This document shows positions 15,587 through 18,899 of a stretch of DNA of 18,899 nucleotides, in pieces (position 1 is the first letter of the stretch; every line of letters begins with the position of its first letter). The stretch is from NCBI GenBank assembly GCA_031396505.1, contig JANNKX010000233.1, forward strand, positions 1 through 18,899, read 5' to 3'. Source of the stretch: JAAFHS01 sp031396505 (GTDB lineage Bacteria > Pseudomonadota > Alphaproteobacteria > Rhodobacterales > Rhodobacteraceae). Below the pieces are notes generated by a model, which had not been told where the DNA came from, ran no database searches, and worked only from the letters and a program-made list of their open reading frames with translations. The position numbers and the translations under genes are program-made.

Positions 15587-16059
15587 CCGGCCTCACGCAT
15601 TTCGACGGGCAGGGTCATGCCCACATGGTCGATGTCTCGGGCAAGCCTGTCACCGATCGTATTGCCGTGGCGCAGGGTCAGGTGCGCATGTCAGCCGAAA
15701 CACTGGCACTTGTGATCGAGGGCCGGGCAAAAAAGGGCGATGTGCTGGCGGTGGCGCGCCTTGCGGGTATCATGGGGGCAAAGAAGACCGCCGATCTGAT
15801 CCCGCTGTGCCACCCACTGCCCATCACCAAGGTCAGCCTTGATCTGACACCGGACGACGCACTTCCCGGCGTGCGTATCACAGCCACCGTCAAGACCAGC
15901 GGCCAGACCGGCGTAGAGATGGAGGCATTGACCGCAGTCGCGGTGGCTGCGCTTACGGTCTATGACATGCTGAAGGCCGCCGAGAAGGGGATGGTCATCG
16001 AGGGTATCGCTGTGACACTGAAAGATGGCGGTAAATCAGGTCGTTACGAGGCGACATGA
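15583..16059 (+). CDS. moaC: Cyclic pyranopterin monophosphate synthase
   Basis: This 158-residue MoaC has the family blocks GRAKKGDVLAVARLAGIMGAKKT, LIPLCHPLPIT (His77) and VKTSGQTGVEMEALTAV. Asp128 and Lys131 in YDMLKAAEK match the catalytic residues of E. coli MoaC. It converts 3',8-cyclo-GTP to cyclic pyranopterin monophosphate, an early step of molybdopterin synthesis in the cytoplasm. It overlaps trpC by four bases and moeA by up to four bases. moaA is not in the window. Confidence 0.96.
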   Translation: MTGLTHFDGQGHAHMVDVSGKPVTDRIAVAQGQVRMSAETLALVIEGRAKKGDVLAVARLAGIMGAKKTADLIPLCHPLPITKVSLDLTPDDALPGVRITATVKTSGQTGVEMEALTAVAVAALTVYDMLKAAEKGMVIEGIAVTLKDGGKSGRYEAT

Positions 16060-17237
16060 TGATGACAGTTGAACAGGCGCTGGCCCGTCTTCTAGCCCTC
16101 GCCCTGCCCTTGCCGACCGAACTCATTTCCCTGCGGCACGCCGCCGGGCGCTATCTCGCCGCACCTGCCCATGCACTGCGTGACCAGCCCCCCTTTGCCG
16201 CATCCGCCATGGATGGCTATGCCCTGCAGGGCGATCCCGCCCAAGGTGAGACCTTTCATGTCATTGGCGAGGCTGGCGCAGGCCACAGCTTTGCCGGTGC
16301 CATCGCGCCGGGACAGGCGCTGCGCATTTTCACCGGCGCGCCCGTCCCTGCCGGGGCCACGCGTGTCATCATTCAGGAAGATGTCGATCGCGCAGGCGAT
16401 ACGATCACGATAAAGCCAAACGCGGACACTGGCACCAATATCCGCCCCGCAGGGCAGGATTTTCACGCAGGCGATGCCCTGCCCCCCCGCCGCCTGCATG
16501 CGCATGATCTTGCCTTGCTGGCCGCGATGAATGTGCCGCAAATCACTGTCACGCGCCGCCCTGTCATTGCCATCATCCCCACCGGCGATGAGCTGGTCAT
16601 GCCGGGCGAGGTTCCGGGCCCGGATCAGATCATCGCCTCCAACAGCTTTGCCATTGCCGCCCTTGCCGAGGCATCGGGGGCCGAGGTGCGGATGCTGCCC
16701 ATCGCCCGGGATACCGTGCCTGCCCTGCGTACATTGCTGGAGCTTGCCTCCGGGGCCGATGTGATCGTCACCATCGGTGGCGCATCCGTGGGCGACCACG
16801 ATCTGGTGGCGCGCGTCGCGGGCGATCTGGGCTTTGCGCCCAGCTTCTGGAAAATCGCGATGCGCCCCGGCAAACCCCTGATGGCCGGACGGTTTGGCGA
16901 CGGCGTGATGTTGGGCCTGCCCGGCAACCCGGTCAGCGCGATCGTCTGCGCGCATCTGTTCCTGTTGCCATTGCTGCATGCCCTGCAAGGTGGGGGCACT
17001 GTGCCGCAGGCGGCACGTCGCGCAAAACTCGGACAGGCCGTCGACGGTAATGGCCCGCGTGCCCATTACATGCGCGCCCGCCTTTCGGATGGCGACATGC
17101 CGGTGATCACGCCCTTTGACCGGCAGGATTCGTCCTTGCTGTCGATCCTGTCCAAGGCCGACGCCCTGCTGATCCGCCCGATTGGCGATGGCCCGCGTGC
17201 CGTCGGCGACATCGTGGAATATCTACCTCTGCGCTGA
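16056..17237 (+). CDS. moeA: Molybdopterin molybdenumtransferase
   Basis: This 393-residue protein inserts molybdate into adenylylated molybdopterin. N-terminal MoeA blocks include PPFAASAMDGYAL and IFTGAPVPAGATRVIIQEDV. The MPT-binding domain shows IIPTGDELV, IASNSFAIAAL, VTIGGASVGDHD and KIAMRPGKPLMAG...GLPGNPVSAIV. Three ATGs occur in a row (16056, 16059, 16062); the first overlaps the moaC stop as ATGA. It is the last gene of the trp-moa transcript, followed by a 78-base gap carrying the lexA control region. Confidence 0.96.
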   Translation: MMMTVEQALARLLALALPLPTELISLRHAAGRYLAAPAHALRDQPPFAASAMDGYALQGDPAQGETFHVIGEAGAGHSFAGAIAPGQALRIFTGAPVPAGATRVIIQEDVDRAGDTITIKPNADTGTNIRPAGQDFHAGDALPPRRLHAHDLALLAAMNVPQITVTRRPVIAIIPTGDELVMPGEVPGPDQIIASNSFAIAALAEASGAEVRMLPIARDTVPALRTLLELASGADVIVTIGGASVGDHDLVARVAGDLGFAPSFWKIAMRPGKPLMAGRFGDGVMLGLPGNPVSAIVCAHLFLLPLLHALQGGGTVPQAARRAKLGQAVDGNGPRAHYMRARLSDGDMPVITPFDRQDSSLLSILSKADALLIRPIGDGPRAVGDIVEYLPLR

Positions 17238-17253
17238 CTGATTCGCAAAACAC

Positions 17254-17282
17254 TTGACACAAACCGGGAACACGGGCAGAAC
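17254..17282 (+). promoter_or_regulatory. lexA promoter with alphaproteobacterial SOS box
   Basis: A consensus -35 TTGACA is at 17254-17259. An exact GAAC-N7-GAAC direct repeat lies at 17268-17282 (GAACACGGGCAGAAC), the reverse complement of the GTTC-N7-GTTC LexA target known in Rhodobacter and relatives. It covers the spacer and the -10 position, so LexA would repress its own gene by blocking polymerase. Confidence 0.85.
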
Positions 17283-17315
17283 ATTGCGTGAAACGCTGCC
17301 ACCGGAGGGGTGCCG

Positions 17316-18002
17316 ATGCTGACGCGCAAACAAATGGAACTGTTGGATTTCATCAAGGGCCGGATGGACCGTGACGGCGTGCCACCCTCCTTTGACGAAA
17401 TGAAAGAGGCGCTTGATCTGCGCTCAAAGTCGGGCATTCACCGTCTGATCACGGCGCTGGAGGAACGCGGTTTCATCCGCCGTCTGGCGCACCGGGCGCG
17501 GGCAATTGAAATCATCAAACTGCCCGACGCGATGGAAAAGCCCGGCTTTAACCCAAAGGTCATTCAGGGCGACCGCCCGGTGCTGCCCAAGGGTGCGATG
17601 GATATTTCGCAGGTTCACGCGATGGAACTGCCTGTGATGGGTCGCATCGCCGCCGGCGTGCCGATCGAGGCGATCTCCGAAGTCAGCCATCATGTCGCCG
17701 TGCCGGGGTCGATGCTAACGGGGCGCGGCAACCACTACGCGCTTGAAGTCAAAGGCGATTCGATGATCGAGGCAGGCATCAACGATGGTGACATCGTGGT
17801 GATCCGTGAACAGGCGACAGCGGATAATGGCGATATCATCGTCGCACTTGTCGAAGACCAGGAGGCCACGCTGAAACGTTTCCGCAGGCGTGGTGGAATG
17901 ATCGCGCTTGAGGCGGCAAATCCCGCCTATGAAACGCGCGTCTATCCTGACCATCTGGTCAAAGTGCAAGGTCGCCTTGTGGGCTTGTTGCGCAGTTACT
18001 GA
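17316..18002 (+). CDS. lexA: LexA SOS repressor
   Basis: This 228-residue repressor protease has an N-terminal winged helix-turn-helix (MLTRKQMELLDFI, PPSFDEMKEALDLRSKSGIH) and a C-terminal self-cleaving domain. The Ala113-Gly114 cleavage bond is in RIAAGVPIEA; Ser149 (KGDSM) and Lys187 (ATLKRF) form the catalytic pair. RecA filaments trigger cleavage after DNA damage and so induce the SOS regulon. GGAGG 7 bases before the ATG at 17316 sets the start; a GTG at 17310 is in frame but overlaps that site. The stop overlaps the convergent comEC stop by 7 bases. An exact SOS box upstream indicates autoregulation. Confidence 0.97.
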   Translation: MLTRKQMELLDFIKGRMDRDGVPPSFDEMKEALDLRSKSGIHRLITALEERGFIRRLAHRARAIEIIKLPDAMEKPGFNPKVIQGDRPVLPKGAMDISQVHAMELPVMGRIAAGVPIEAISEVSHHVAVPGSMLTGRGNHYALEVKGDSMIEAGINDGDIVVIREQATADNGDIIVALVEDQEATLKRFRRRGGMIALEAANPAYETRVYPDHLVKVQGRLVGLLRSY

Positions 18003-18814
18003 TCGGGTGCCGCGCCTGCAATCGCGCGGTCCGGTCGCCGCATGATGACGACCGGCGACACAGCTTGCGGCGACCACCGCCGCTGCGCAACCTGTGTCGG
18101 ATGCAGGCGCAGCGCGTCCCCCGTGACCCAAACGCCAAGCGGGCCTGTGCTGGCCAAAAGTGCCGCGTCCACCACGTTGCACCCTTCCGGCACATCAATC
18201 GCATCTGCGCGCAGCACCACCAGATCATGCGCCGCACAAGCCGACGCCAGTTGCGCCGCAGCCCCCCGTCCCGACAGCATGATCCCGCGCCATTCGCCCA
18301 ACCGGAACACCCGCGCCGCGCGTGGCCCATCAAAGCCCGCACGCGCTGCTGCAATATCTTGCCCGACCAGATCGCCGTCATTTTCCAGCCAGCTTTTCAC
18401 GGCAAAGCTGGCCCCTTTGGGCGCCGACAGTACCCGGCCATCCGGCCCCAACAGGCCGACAACGCCGCCTTCCGCATCAATGATTGCCACCGGCCGCGCC
18501 GCCTGCGTCCACAGCAGCAGCGCCAACATCAACGGCAGCCCCCCCCACAGCCGCAATCGTTCCTGCCAGATCACCAGCCATGCGCCGCCCAGCGTCACCA
18601 ACGGCAAAACCCAAGGGCCCGGCTCGACAATCCCTGTCACAGACCCGTCCATGTCGGCCACCACGCGCGCCACATACAATATCCACGCCGCCCCCTGCTC
18701 CATCACCCACAACGCCGGGGCGGCGAGGCCAAAGGGGGCCAGCAAGGCCGCCACCGCCCCCGCAGGCATCACCACCGCCCCCATCACAGGCACCGTCAGC
18801 AGGTTCTGCGTGAG
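17996..18814 (-). CDS. comEC: ComEC/Rec2 family DNA-uptake channel protein, C-terminal part; 5' end disrupted
   Basis: About 270 C-terminal residues of a ComEC/Rec2 competence protein are present, normally an inner-membrane channel that passes single-stranded DNA into the cytoplasm. The visible part starts at LTQNLLTVPVMGAVVMPAG and includes membrane segments such as LLAPFGLAAPALWVM and LPLVTLGGAWLVIW. It ends with a soluble region containing LVVLRADAIDVPEG, GVWVTGDALRL and MRRPDRA. Upstream of 18815 the frame loses resemblance and meets a TAG at 18854-18856, while the opposite strand there encodes the preceding comEC segment, so this is not a normal 5' end. There is no sensible internal start. 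The gene is broken by an inversion or chimera at the window edge. Confidence 0.8.
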   Translation of the reverse strand, partial: LTQNLLTVPVMGAVVMPAGAVAALLAPFGLAAPALWVMEQGAAWILYVARVVADMDGSVTGIVEPGPWVLPLVTLGGAWLVIWQERLRLWGGLPLMLALLLWTQAARPVAIIDAEGGVVGLLGPDGRVLSAPKGASFAVKSWLENDGDLVGQDIAAARAGFDGPRAARVFRLGEWRGIMLSGRGAAAQLASACAAHDLVVLRADAIDVPEGCNVVDAALLASTGPLGVWVTGDALRLHPTQVAQRRWSPQAVSPVVIMRRPDRAIAGAAPDQ

Positions 18815-18899
18815 CGGCTGCCACGGTGGGCGATCCCGGTGTTCATGCTGGTGCTAAGCTCGGTTGTCGCGGGCTTTGCGACGGCACCCTATGCAGCGG
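18815..18899 (+). other. Inverted comEC fragment
   Basis: In the plus-strand frame from 18815 the translation is RLPRWAIPVFML followed by VLSSVVAGFATAPYAA at the window edge. This looks like the ComEC membrane segment that normally lies shortly before the NLLTVPVMG region, yet the NLLTVPVMG region is on the minus strand next to it. The two pieces point away from each other, so they cannot belong to one intact gene. A few residues expected between them (typically an AHFN-type stretch) are absent from both. Confidence 0.65.

Noticed and set aside
16092..17066. Minus-strand ORF of 324 codons opposite moeA
   Set aside because: It is an antisense shadow of moeA with no domain signature.
18042..18857. 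Plus-strand ORF of 271 codons opposite comEC
   Set aside because: It is a Ser/Thr/Pro/Ala-rich shadow in a different frame from the true plus-strand comEC fragment at 18815-18899.

Overview
The window looks like chromosomal DNA from an alphaproteobacterium of the Rhodobacterales (Roseobacter-like). The reasons are high GC with GC-rich third codon positions, a COX15-type heme A synthase, the gene order trpG-trpD-trpC-moaC-moeA-lexA facing comEC, and a GAAC-N7-GAAC SOS box in front of lexA, which is the alphaproteobacterial LexA target. These assignments come from recognising protein families by eye; no database search was run.

Layout. (1) 1-2651: the 5' part of ctaA (minus), a small proline-rich hypothetical ORF (plus, 576-893), and a membrane-anchored divergent polysaccharide deacetylase-like protein (minus) with a very long Pro/Ala-rich linker. 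(2) 2822-6492: a minus-strand sugar ABC transporter operon read ATPase, permease, binding protein, closed by a strong hairpin terminator. It is divergent from a LacI/GntR-type regulator (6645-7652). The divergent gap holds two operator-like palindromes 53 bp apart, with a plausible promoter between them. (3) 7662-12989: a sugar-acid catabolic block in two divergent arms. The minus arm is 2-hydroxyacid dehydrogenase, L-idonate 5-dehydrogenase and SMP-30/gluconolactonase. The plus arm is gluconate 5-dehydrogenase (idnO), gluconokinase (idnK) and a second LacI-type regulator. A perfect 16-bp palindrome lies between the arms. (4) 13100-17237: trpG-trpD-trpC-moaC-moeA on the plus strand, mostly coupled by ATGA overlaps. 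(5) 17254-18899: lexA with its own SOS box, and the C-terminal part of comEC converging on it.

How it fits together. The central island should convert L-idonate to 5-keto-D-gluconate (IdnD), then to D-gluconate (IdnO), then to 6-phosphogluconate (IdnK). Gluconolactonase adds entry from lactones, and the 2-hydroxyacid dehydrogenase may add entry from 2-keto- or 2,5-diketogluconate. The adjacent ABC transporter is the candidate importer; its substrate is inferred only from neighbours and shared operator motifs. Three operator palindromes share a half-site series (GTTACC or GTTATC), and the two regulators differ at one of the two key recognition-helix positions, which suggests linked but distinct control.

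The last ~85 bases are anomalous. The comEC reading frame on the minus strand stops making sense near 18815, and the plus strand from about there encodes a different, more N-terminal comEC segment. This is an inverted junction: a contig-end chimera, an assembly error or a real inversion. No tRNA, rRNA, CRISPR array, insertion sequence or complete mobile element was seen. No gap between genes exceeds 300 bases. I did not find a convincing wholly new system; the most original signals are the operator series with paired regulators and the inverted comEC junction.
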